Source: Flavobacteriaceae bacterium (GTDB taxonomy: Bacteria > Bacteroidota > Bacteroidia > Flavobacteriales > Flavobacteriaceae). From it: DNA of 11,722 bases. Numbering within the stretch: the stretch's first letter is position 1; every line of letters starts with the position of its first letter. Below the pieces are notes generated by a model. The model ran no database searches, was not told the origin of the DNA, and saw nothing but the letters and a program-made list of their open reading frames with translations. A program made the position numbers and the translations under genes. Shown in pieces: positions 7,097 through 11,722 of this stretch. The stretch spans positions 167,457-179,178 of the forward strand of contig PAYI01000005.1 of NCBI GenBank assembly GCA_002714815.1. The letters run 5' to 3'.

Positions 7097-7111
7097 TTGT
7101 AGATTAGACTA
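7097..7111 (+). promoter_or_regulatory. TTG-TAGATTAG box 12 bases before ATG 7112
   Basis: ATTG runs into TAGATTAG (7100-7107), then four bases (ACTA) and ATG. The box is identical to that before 2230. A similar TGTAGATTA lies just upstream, overlapping the Kazal stop codon (7090). It may give the next gene its own start in addition to read-through. Confidence 0.4.
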
Positions 7112-7333
7112 ATGAATAGATTAATCCTTTTATTCCTTTCTATTTTATCTATAAACTGTTCAGAAGAAACAGAATGTATCCTTATACAGGACAAATATGG
7201 TGGGAATGGTACTTTCTATTTTGAATGGGACAGGACGCCTCGAGGAAATACTGATAGGCAAATTGGCACCGGTTCAGTAAGTGAAGAGATTTACAATCAG
7301 TATGAAATTGGGGATACTTACTGTATTGAATAA
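7112..7333 (+). CDS. Small lipoprotein of unknown function
   Basis: 73 residues with a short signal (MNRLILLFLSILSINC; lipobox S-I-N-C, Cys16). The mature part of ~58 residues starts with acidic SEETE. It contains an aromatic beta-like segment (GTFYFEWDRTPRG) and ends SEEIYNQYEIGDTYCIE. Mature Cys22 and Cys71 could form a disulfide. No family is recognised. It lies 19 bp after the Kazal inhibitor on the same strand and may be co-transcribed with it, while also having its own TAGATTAG box. Confidence 0.75.
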   Translation: MNRLILLFLSILSINCSEETECILIQDKYGGNGTFYFEWDRTPRGNTDRQIGTGSVSEEIYNQYEIGDTYCIE

Positions 7334-7437
7334 ATATTACTTTGAAGACTATGTATAGATCTTTCTTATTCCCCCATAGACATAAAATTTGCCTCAAATC
7401 ATTAAGTTAAATTACTACTATATATATTTAAATAATT

Positions 7438-7611
7438 ATGAAATTTTTAGAAAAATACTATCCCATCCTTCTTGCTTTTTTAAGCTTTCTTTACTCCATT
7501 TATCTTTGGTTTACTGGAAACCTAATGGAAGGAATTTATGTGGGTTTATGGCCTGTTACAATTTTAGCTTTTGCAATTGCATTAAGACAAAGAAGAAATG
7601 ATTCTAAATAA
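7438..7611 (+). CDS. 57-residue two-helix membrane microprotein
   Basis: The frame starts MKFLEKYYPI and carries two hydrophobic helices (about 8-26, LLAFLSFLYSIYLWF, and 32-49, IYVGLWPVTILAFAIAL), split by TGNLMEG. The end is basic (RQRRNDSK), as expected for a cytoplasmic C-terminus. Another frame overlaps it (7389-7601) but has no membrane logic and an implausible composition. The gene lies 104 bp after the previous stop and 6 bp before a second membrane microprotein, so the two are likely one operon. No family recognised. Confidence 0.65.
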   Translation: MKFLEKYYPILLAFLSFLYSIYLWFTGNLMEGIYVGLWPVTILAFAIALRQRRNDSK

Positions 7612-7617
7612 AAGATT

Positions 7618-7743
7618 ATGAATAATAAGTTTATGTTCATAGTAGGTGTAATAATCTTTTTGATTTATATCTACTTTTATTTTAGAATAATTTTAAGGCA
7701 AAACTTTGGGAAGTTTTGGAAAAAAAGAGACAAAAATTCTTAA
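7618..7743 (+). CDS. 41-residue single-pass membrane microprotein with basic tail
   Basis: MNNKF precedes one strongly hydrophobic helix (about 6-22, MFIVGVIIFLIYIYFYF) and a basic tail (RIILRQNFGKFWKKRDKNS). The positive tail predicts N-out, C-in topology. The start is 6 bp after the stop of the 57-residue membrane protein, which supports co-transcription and possibly partnership. No family recognised. Confidence 0.55.
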   Translation: MNNKFMFIVGVIIFLIYIYFYFRIILRQNFGKFWKKRDKNS

Positions 7744-7758
7744 ACTATAGACCGAAGG

Positions 7759-7777
7759 TTTTTTGTAGTTTTAATTT
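7759..7777 (+). promoter_or_regulatory. T-run/TTG plus TAGTTTTA box 12 bases before ATG 7778
   Basis: Six T then G lead into TAGTTTTA (7766-7773), then ATTT and ATG. The layout, including the four bases ATTT, is nearly identical to that before 6713. This gives the YjbQ gene its own probable promoter, again with no room for a leader. Confidence 0.5.
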
Positions 7778-8185
7778 ATGGTATTCCAAAAGTCAATTCA
7801 ATTACCCCTTTTTTCAAGAGGATTTCATTTAATTACAGATCACGTATTGAGTGAACTCCCAAAAGTAAGTGGAATTGTTCAGGTATTTATTCAACATACA
7901 TCGGCAAGCCTAACTATAAATGAAAATGCAGATCCAACAGTAAGAATGGATTTTGAAACTTTCTTTAATAATCTGGTTTTAGAAGATAATCCGAGTTTTT
8001 TACATACTTATGAAGGCCCAGATGATATGACTTCTCACATTAAAAGTAGTTTATTAGGAAGCAGTGTTAGTTTTCCTATAAAAAATGGTGCTCCAAATTG
8101 GGGGATATGGCAGGGAGTTTATTTATGTGAACATCGAAATACACCTAGAAGGAGAAATTTATTTATTACTGTAATAGGTGAATAA
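7778..8185 (+). CDS. yjbQ: YjbQ family (UPF0047) protein
   Basis: 135 residues, the family's full usual length. Conserved blocks are all present: QHTSASLTINENADP (39-53), HTYEGPDDMTSHIKSSLLG (76-94), PIKNGAPNWGIWQG (100-113) and EHRNTPRRR (118-126). The His residues in these blocks form the proposed active site. YjbQ proteins form small cytosolic trimers; E. coli YjbQ has reported weak thiamine-phosphate synthase activity, but the physiological reaction is unsettled. No signal peptide. The start is supported by the TAGTTTTA box 12 bases upstream, and no other start is needed. It stands alone, with no thiamine genes in view. Confidence 0.9.
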   Translation: MVFQKSIQLPLFSRGFHLITDHVLSELPKVSGIVQVFIQHTSASLTINENADPTVRMDFETFFNNLVLEDNPSFLHTYEGPDDMTSHIKSSLLGSSVSFPIKNGAPNWGIWQGVYLCEHRNTPRRRNLFITVIGE

Positions 8186-8211
8186 TACCAATATTTTTGT
8201 GCAAATGTTTA

Positions 8212-8246
8212 TTAACTTAACCATTAAATTCTCTTTGGTAAGTTAA
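8212..8246. repeat. Inverted repeat upstream of the duplicated-fold secreted protein
   Basis: TTAACTTAACC (8212-8222) and GGTAAGTTAA (8237-8246) form a ~10-bp stem with one bulged A and a 14-base loop. It lacks a T-run, so it is a poor terminator for yjbQ. It overlaps the putative -33 TTTG (8234-8237) of the next promoter and could act as an operator. Confidence 0.35.
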
Positions 8247-8265
8247 GACGGTAATTCGTATATTG
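8234..8265 (+). promoter_or_regulatory. Putative promoter (TTTG, 21-base spacer, TATATTG)
   Basis: TTTG at 8234-8237 and TATATTG at 8259-8265 approximate the Bacteroidota pair TTTG / TAnnTTTG. Transcription would begin near 8270, leaving ~20 bases of leader before the ATG at 8293. This argues against the upstream in-frame ATG at 8263. Confidence 0.4.
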
Positions 8266-8292
8266 ATAATTATTAATCGTAAACCAATCAAA

Positions 8293-8994
8293 ATGAAAAA
8301 TCTTTTATTATTATTTATATTATTATTTACTACCAATGTTGTTTTATCTCAAGAGTACTATTGGGCTAGTTATAATTTTAATGTGTCTTCTGAAGACGTT
8401 GATATAGTTGCTAAACTCACAGATGATTATTTCAGTAGTGAAGATAGCAAGTCAGAAGGTGTATCAGTTTACTTATTTGATAACCATTTTAGCGATAGTT
8501 CAAACAATGCATCTCATTCACTTGTTTTTGCTGGATCTCTTGAAGCAATGGGGAAACAATATTCTTCTGGCCAAAATGTAAATTTTCAGCTTTATTTAAC
8601 CAAAATGGGACAACATGTTGAAAGTTATTCATCAGCTGCTGGGCGAAGTTTAATTTCTTTTGGTACCCCAGGAACTCATCCTATACAAAACGTAATCTGG
8701 CTAAAAGTTAAAAATGCTTCAGAATTTGCTGATGGGTTTAAAAGTTACAATAGTAAATACAACCCAAAAAATAGAAGAGTTACTTTGGGAGCATTTAACT
8801 TAGGTAGGAGCCCACATGGTGAAACACATTATGTTCTCCTTGGTGTTGATAGCTTTATGGAGGCATTTGCTGCAGGTAAGTATAGACAAGAAAATAAATC
8901 AGCTTCAGCTGCTTGGGGAAAATATATGACAAGTATGAAAGGAAATGTAGAACTAGTAAGGACTCATACTAGAGTTATGTTAGGCAAGTGGTAA
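8293..8994 (+). CDS. Secreted protein with two similar halves, unknown function
   Basis: 233 residues from the chosen start. A classical signal peptide (MKNLLLLFILLFTTNVVLSQ) precedes the mature protein from Glu21. The start at 8293 is preferred over 8263 because it begins the signal peptide and lies downstream of the putative promoter. The mature part looks internally duplicated. Half one (~23-124) has SVYLFDNHF, HSLVFAGSLEAM and QLYLTKM. Half two (~132-233) has RVTLGAFNLG, HYVLLGVDSFMEAF and WGKYMTSM. This alternation resembles tandem ferredoxin-like (dimeric alpha/beta barrel) domains, which is an inference. No lipobox, TM segment or sorting signal is seen after the signal peptide, so it is periplasmic or secreted. 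A strong hairpin follows the stop. Confidence 0.8.
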   Translation: MKNLLLLFILLFTTNVVLSQEYYWASYNFNVSSEDVDIVAKLTDDYFSSEDSKSEGVSVYLFDNHFSDSSNNASHSLVFAGSLEAMGKQYSSGQNVNFQLYLTKMGQHVESYSSAAGRSLISFGTPGTHPIQNVIWLKVKNASEFADGFKSYNSKYNPKNRRVTLGAFNLGRSPHGETHYVLLGVDSFMEAFAAGKYRQENKSASAAWGKYMTSMKGNVELVRTHTRVMLGKW

Positions 8995-9028
8995 GCTTTT
9001 AAATTTTATTGTAGTCCATCTTGATAGG

Positions 9029-9051
9029 CCCCCTTCTAGTTTAGAGGGGGG
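9029..9051. terminator. Bidirectional terminator-like hairpin between convergent genes
   Basis: CCCCCTTCTA (9029-9038) pairs with TAGAGGGGGG (9042-9051) around a 3-base loop, a 10-bp stem with one G-T pair. It lies between the stop of the duplicated-fold protein (+, 8994) and that of the small lipoprotein (-, 9059), so it can serve both. Flanks are T/A-rich but without a clean T-run. Confidence 0.75.
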
Positions 9052-9058
9052 TTGATTA

Positions 9059-9367
9059 TTATTGAGCTTTTTGCTTTTTACTTATTGACATTAGTGTATT
9101 ATAGCTTCCTCCTCTAGGTGCTGATCTAACTTTTAATGGCATATATGAATCCCAAGTCCAATAAGGGTTTGAATAGGTTCCATACCACTCTTTAAAGGTG
9201 CTGAATATTTTAATGCTATCCTTTAGAACAAAATCACGGTAGTATCCGTGATCATAAATAATTTTATCCTCTATAAATTTATAAGTTGTAGGAGCTTTAA
9301 TAGACTTGTAAGAGGAACAACCTAATACTAGTATTCCAACAATTAAACCATAAATTCTCATCTTCAT
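9059..9367 (-). CDS. Small lipoprotein of unknown function
   Basis: 102 residues. The signal MKMRIYGLIVGILVLGC has a good lipobox (V-L-G-C, Cys17). The mature part of ~86 residues is rich in aromatics (YKFIEDKIIYDHGYYRDF, FKEWYGTYSNPYWTWDSY) and ends basic (SISKKQKAQ). No domain is recognised. It is convergent with the duplicated-fold protein across the hairpin and divergent from the 30-residue membrane protein at 9466. Confidence 0.75.
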   Translation of the reverse strand: MKMRIYGLIVGILVLGCSSYKSIKAPTTYKFIEDKIIYDHGYYRDFVLKDSIKIFSTFKEWYGTYSNPYWTWDSYMPLKVRSAPRGGSYNTLMSISKKQKAQ

Positions 9368-9380
9368 GAATTAACTATTA

Positions 9381-9413
9381 TAAATTTAAGCATTGTGTTC
9401 CAATTAAAAACAA
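9381..9413 (-). promoter_or_regulatory. Putative promoter of the 9367 lipoprotein gene
   Basis: On the minus strand TTG (9411-9413) is followed after 22 bases by TAAATTTA (9381-9388), one mismatch from TAnnTTTG. This would leave a leader of roughly 8-10 bases. The spacing is plausible but the match is ordinary for AT-rich DNA. Confidence 0.35.
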
Positions 9414-9447
9414 TCGTTAAGTTACACTCTTTATCAATTTGGGAGGG

Positions 9448-9465
9448 TTTTTGTAACTTTAGTAT
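9448..9465 (+). promoter_or_regulatory. T-run/TTG plus TAACTTTA box 12 bases before ATG 9466
   Basis: Five T then G run into TAACTTTA (9454-9461), then GTAT and ATG. This is the same box, the same T-run and the same 4-base gap as at 7778. No -33 element at the usual distance; a TTTG at 9438-9441 is only 12 bases upstream. Confidence 0.5.
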
Positions 9466-9558
9466 ATGGACAAGAGTGAAAAACAAAAGTGGATAATTGT
9501 AATTGTCATTTTAACTCTTGGAATAGGCGCCGCATTGTTAAATGAATATTTTGTTTAA
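9466..9558 (+). CDS. 30-residue single-pass membrane microprotein
   Basis: MDKSEKQKW precedes one helix (about 10-25, IIVIVILTLGIGAALL) and the end NEYFV. The layout (30 residues, MD start, Lys/Gln-rich head, one helix) parallels the microprotein at 2230. It is framed by its own start-site box and, 10 bp after the stop, by a terminator-like hairpin, so it looks like a complete monocistronic unit. Function unknown. Confidence 0.6.
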   Translation: MDKSEKQKWIIVIVILTLGIGAALLNEYFV

Positions 9559-9567
9559 GTGTTAGGC

Positions 9568-9585
9568 CCCTCTTAATTAAGTGGG
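9568..9585 (+). terminator. Rho-independent terminator-like hairpin after the 9466 microprotein
   Basis: CCC (9568-9570) and CTT pair with AAG and GGG (9583-9585) around an AATT loop, with one T-T mismatch, followed by TTTATATTT. It is short but correctly placed just after the stop. Confidence 0.5.
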
Positions 9586-9695
9586 TTTATATTTCATAAG
9601 CATATCCTTTTCACTAAGTTGAGAAAGAAAAACAAGGAGTATATATATTCTAGATTTTAGGTATATTGAACTATTGTTAACAATAAAATTTTATT

Positions 9696-10061
9696 ATGAA
9701 GCCAAATTTATTATTTAAATTATCTGGAATTATTTTGCTTATTAATGGAGCGATGGCTGCATTTATGTCAAAAATGTTTTTAGAAGGAGCAGGAATGACA
9801 CTTGACGCAGACGGATTAACCACAGCACAAGCGTTCGGAGCCTCTTTAATTGCTTTAGGAATTACTGTTTTTAGAATACCTTCATATGTTGGAAATGTAA
9901 AAGAGGCAATTACTACCGTAATTCTGGGTCACTCAACTTTTGTGATTCTAATAGGAGTACATTTAATGAACGGTCAAGCAGAAGGACCAACACCAGTAAT
10001 TAATATTATTTTAAATTTAGTGTTTATTACACTTTATGTTATCTCAAGAAAAAAAGCTTAA
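9696..10061 (+). CDS. Four-helix inner-membrane protein of unknown function
   Basis: 121 residues with four predicted TM helices: ~5-24 (LSGIILLINGAMAAFM), ~43-62 (AFGASLIALGITVFRI), ~68-91 (VILGHSTFVILIGVHLM) and ~98-117 (NIILNLVFITLYVI). The end is basic (SRKKA). There are no catalytic or metal motifs. The layout resembles small four-helix integral membrane proteins of the DoxX/DUF4345 type, but I cannot assign a family. The next ATG (Bor-family lipoprotein) follows after 5 bp, so the two form an operon. A TATATTG near 9662-9668 is a possible -7 element. Confidence 0.75.
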   Translation: MKPNLLFKLSGIILLINGAMAAFMSKMFLEGAGMTLDADGLTTAQAFGASLIALGITVFRIPSYVGNVKEAITTVILGHSTFVILIGVHLMNGQAEGPTPVINIILNLVFITLYVISRKKA

Positions 10062-10066
10062 ATCAA

Positions 10067-10348
10067 ATGAAAAAATTAATCCCATTATTATTAATATCAT
10101 TAACTCTTAGTTCTTGCTATGTTCATAAAAATATTGTTGGTGATGGCGCTCAAAAAGGTATTGTAGAAACTGCAAAGCAACATAATTTTGTTTATGGCTT
10201 AGTTTCAGGTAAAACACCAGATACACAAGAAATGGCAAAAGGTGAAAATAATTATGAAGTTACAACTGTACATTCTTTTATTGATGGACTAATCGGTGCT
10301 CTTACAGGAGGGCTTTATAATCCAACAACTGTTGAAGTCAAAAGATAA
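10067..10348 (+). CDS. Bor/Iss-family lipoprotein (PF06291 type)
   Basis: 93 residues. The lipoprotein signal ends LTLSSC (Cys17). The mature part contains GDGAQKGIVE, HNFVYGLVSGKTPD and SFIDGLIGALTGGLYNPTTVEVKR, matching the Bor pattern in which an aromatic-Val-x-Gly motif is followed by a TFVNGLLG..T.GIY.P segment. Phage lambda Bor and plasmid Iss are outer-membrane lipoproteins linked to serum resistance in E. coli; chromosomal relatives occur in many Gram-negative bacteria without known function. The Cys of E. coli Bor near the end is absent here. It lies 5 bp downstream of the four-helix membrane protein. No phage genes are nearby, so prophage origin is unsupported. Confidence 0.8.
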   Translation: MKKLIPLLLISLTLSSCYVHKNIVGDGAQKGIVETAKQHNFVYGLVSGKTPDTQEMAKGENNYEVTTVHSFIDGLIGALTGGLYNPTTVEVKR

Positions 10349-10390
10349 AAGATTAGTATAACCAAGCTACAAAAGCTATTGGATAATCTT
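10349..10390 (+). repeat. Hairpin after the Bor-family gene
   Basis: AAGATTA (10349-10355) pairs with TAATCTT (10384-10390), and inside CCAA pairs with TTGG around a smaller GCT/AGC stem. It starts one base past the stop codon and may end the operon transcript, but lacks a T-run. Its 3' arm abuts the coding relic at 10389. Confidence 0.3.
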
Positions 10391-10465
10391 CTATAAACGT
10401 TAGCTTTACTTATTTAAGAGGATTATAAGTCACAGAACTTATTTAGGAGAATATGCCAATGATTT
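10389..10465 (+). repeat. Relic copy A of a decayed C-terminal coding fragment (direct repeat)
   Basis: 77 bases match 11356-11432 at 64 of 77 positions in the same orientation. Read in the relic frame it gives SINVSFTYLRGL, a stop, VTELI, a stop, then ENMPMI, so it is broken twice. Most differences from copy B in the first half are synonymous (AAC/AAT, AGC/AGT, ACT/ACC, GGA/GGT), indicating both descend from a coding sequence. Its last 27 bases overlap, antisense, the end of the barrel-protein gene. The parent protein is unidentified. Confidence 0.75.
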
Positions 10466-11230
10466 GTTTTTATTAGTTTTAACAAATTTTAAGTCGAAAG
10501 AATAATTTAAACCAATATTCCAATCAAATCTTTTACCAGTCAATCCTCCAAAATTTAATGGTTTATTCATAACTGAGCTTATTGAGAAAGGGAAGTTTAA
10601 AAGACCAATATTTATTGTTTGTGCAGAAAAAATGCCTGCTTTTGTGTCTTCAATTTGAACTGAATAAACAATTGGCGACCAACTCAAATATATTTTATCC
10701 GTTATTAAAATTTGTCTGATTGATGCAGCTAAAATAACCACTCTATTAGATTCAATTTGGGCCTTATTAACGATTTTTAATGGTCTTTCTTCGTAATAAG
10801 AAAGAGATAACGTAAAGCTTTGATTGAAAACATAAGAAAAATTTGGATTTATAATTGCAGTAACCCATGGCTGAAGAATTGTATTCGGAAGATTTTTATC
10901 AATTACACTTATTCTTTGATTGATGACCCCAGGAAAAACAGCTCCTATGTCAAAAATAAATTTCCCCTTTTGTTTTATCTTGTAATTCCACCAAATATCA
11001 AAACCCCAGGGCTGAAACCCCTCTAATTCATATCTTATAAGAGGATTAATAGAAAATCTATCCTTGCCTAGAGAAAAATTTGCAACCAAAGATGGTTCTC
11101 CCCTTGAAAATAGTGGGACCCAGTCAATTCCATTATTGTTCAGGTTAATATTTCCCTTAAAAAAATATTCACCTTTTGTTTGAGACAAACAAAAAAATGG
11201 AAGTAGGAATAGAAAAACTATCTTTTTCAC
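10439..11230 (-). CDS. Outer-membrane beta-barrel-like protein, unknown function
   Basis: 263 residues starting at GTG (11228-11230). The signal peptide MKKIVFLFLLPFFCLSQ precedes a mature part of alternating hydrophobic and polar strands typical of outer-membrane barrels: WGFDIWWNYKI, KFIFDIGAVFPG, FSYVFNQSFTLSLSYYEE, KIYLSWSPIVYSVQ, FDWNIGLNYSFDLKF. The last strand ends in Phe, as barrel C-termini do, but ~14 further residues (VKTNKNKSLAYSPK) follow. The last eight codons and the stop are antisense to relic copy A, so the original end may have been replaced. The gene is flanked by direct repeats A and B. Substrate or role is unknown. GTG is chosen because the basic KK and hydrophobic signal follow it immediately. 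Confidence 0.75.
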   Translation of the reverse strand: MKKIVFLFLLPFFCLSQTKGEYFFKGNINLNNNGIDWVPLFSRGEPSLVANFSLGKDRFSINPLIRYELEGFQPWGFDIWWNYKIKQKGKFIFDIGAVFPGVINQRISVIDKNLPNTILQPWVTAIINPNFSYVFNQSFTLSLSYYEERPLKIVNKAQIESNRVVILAASIRQILITDKIYLSWSPIVYSVQIEDTKAGIFSAQTINIGLLNFPFSISSVMNKPLNFGGLTGKRFDWNIGLNYSFDLKFVKTNKNKSLAYSPK

Positions 11231-11355
11231 TTATACTAATATCAAACAAGTAAAAATATATTAAAGAAATTGAGTTTAAGTAGGATTATGTATCAAATAC
11301 CTTTAGCATTGTAATAAAATCTAAAATAAAATGAAAAAAGATATAGCTCAGTCGT

Positions 11356-11432
11356 TTCTATAAATGTTAGTTTGACCTATTTAAGAGGTTTAGAAGTCCC
11401 TGAACTTAATGAAGAGGATATGCCGATGATTT
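11356..11432 (+). repeat. Relic copy B of a decayed C-terminal coding fragment (direct repeat)
   Basis: This is the better-preserved copy. The frame is open from 11330 (after a TAA) to TAA 11432-11434 and encodes ...SINVSLTYLRGL, EVPELNEED, MPMI and stop, with no start codon. It reads as the last ~34 residues of a lost gene with an acidic tail. It ends exactly where the minus-strand BspA-like gene ends (their stop codons overlap), mirroring copy A and the barrel gene. No family recognised. Confidence 0.7.
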
Positions 11433-11722
11433 AATCTCCAGGACAAGTTCCCCAGACAGGTTTGTTGACTGATGATAGTGCAGAAGAAGTAGCGAATTTG
11501 GGAGGTTCCGACAAAATATTTGTAACACACCAACCTGTTAAGTCTTGGTTGAAATTAACTGCTTCATTGAAAATGTAATCCATATCGATAATGTTGGAAG
11601 TGTCCCAGTCACCAATATCATAATTAAAGTTAGTATACTCAAACATAGCTCTAATACTTGTTGAGCTTGATATATCCCAGCCACTGATATCTTGGTTAAA
11701 ATTTGAATTATAAAACATTGCC
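11431..11722 (-). CDS. C-terminus of a BspA-like (DUF285 repeat) surface protein (5' truncated by window edge)
   Basis: The frame is still open at the window edge; ~97 residues are visible. Repeats of ~25 residues, NFNQDISGWDISSS, NFNYDIGDWDTSN and NFNQDLTGWCVTN, each with an upstream MF/IF, match the BspA-type DUF285 (PF03382) leucine-rich-like repeats. The tail KFATSSALSSVNKPVWGTCPGD is the usual ending of this repeat array in flavobacterial proteins. Such proteins are surface-exposed and often adhesive (established for BspA; inferred here). The ATG at 11716-11718 lies within a repeat and is not the real start. The stop overlaps the stop of relic copy B on the other strand. Confidence 0.9.
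   Translation of the reverse strand, partial: AMFYNSNFNQDISGWDISSSTSIRAMFEYTNFNYDIGDWDTSNIIDMDYIFNEAVNFNQDLTGWCVTNILSEPPKFATSSALSSVNKPVWGTCPGD

Noticed and set aside
7182..7397. Minus-strand frame opposite the small lipoprotein
   Set aside because: It is antisense to a gene with a good lipoprotein signal and has no recognisable features.
7389..7601. 70-residue frame overlapping the 57-residue membrane protein
   Set aside because: It runs through the middle of the membrane-protein frame with no domain or signal logic, and its composition (His, Cys, Asn runs) fits an out-of-frame translation.
8263..8292. Upstream ATG for the duplicated-fold secreted protein
   Set aside because: It overlaps the putative -7 element, and the signal peptide begins at 8293.
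10067..10348. Bor homologue as evidence of a prophage
   Set aside because: No phage structural, integrase or lysis genes or attachment sites are nearby; chromosomal Bor relatives are common.
1..11722. CRISPR array, tRNA/rRNA genes, transposon or IS ends
   Set aside because: No short regular repeats with spacers, no cloverleaf-like sequences, and no transposase or terminal inverted repeats were seen; the only long direct repeat is the coding relic pair.

Overview
The window is AT-rich, genes are separated by short AT-rich spacers, and several proteins carry lipoprotein signals with Bacteroidota-style lipoboxes. Secreted proteins carry InlB-type B-repeats, IPDxxFE-type leucine-rich repeats and BspA-like 'NFNQDISGWD' repeats, and promoter-like TAnnTTTG boxes occur. 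Together these point to a member of the Flavobacteriia, probably marine (inference). No rRNA, tRNA, CRISPR array, transposase or integrase was found.

Layout. 1-4907 (+) holds surface proteins. It starts with the C-terminus of an unknown protein. Next is a lipoprotein gene with one InlB repeat, cut by a single in-frame TAA (455-2173). Two very short ORFs follow, then an 827-residue lipoprotein with three InlB repeats, a lipocalin-like segment, leucine-rich repeats, Ig/PKD-like segments and a C-terminal domain of a type I recall from flavobacterial secreted proteins. 4908-6573 holds an ATT-initiated two-helix microprotein candidate (+), a 27-residue CDGSH-like Fe-S miniprotein (-) and a secreted M14-type AstE/AspA-family hydrolase (-). 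6713-8185 (+) holds a CPXCG-family protein overlapping by 4 bp a Kazal-inhibitor lipoprotein, a small lipoprotein, two small membrane proteins and a YjbQ-family protein. 8293-10348 holds a secreted protein with two similar halves, a convergent small lipoprotein, a 30-residue membrane protein, and an apparent two-gene operon of a four-helix membrane protein with a Bor-family lipoprotein. 10349-11722 holds an outer-membrane-barrel-like protein (-) flanked by two diverged direct copies of a decayed C-terminal coding fragment, and the end of a BspA-like/DUF285 protein (-).

The most striking non-genic pattern is a start-site signature. Six coding starts (2230, 5003, 6713, 7112, 7778, 9466) each have a TAnnTT(T/A)(A/G) box beginning exactly 12 bases before the first base of the start codon. 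Four of these have a T-run ending in TTG directly in front of the box. This spacing would place transcription initiation at or near the start codon, which suggests leaderless mRNAs. One of the six sites predicts an ATT start. Five of the six genes are very short (30-73 codons), and four of those are under 60 codons and easily missed. Little of the window can be tied into one pathway; the common theme is envelope and secreted proteins plus small membrane proteins.
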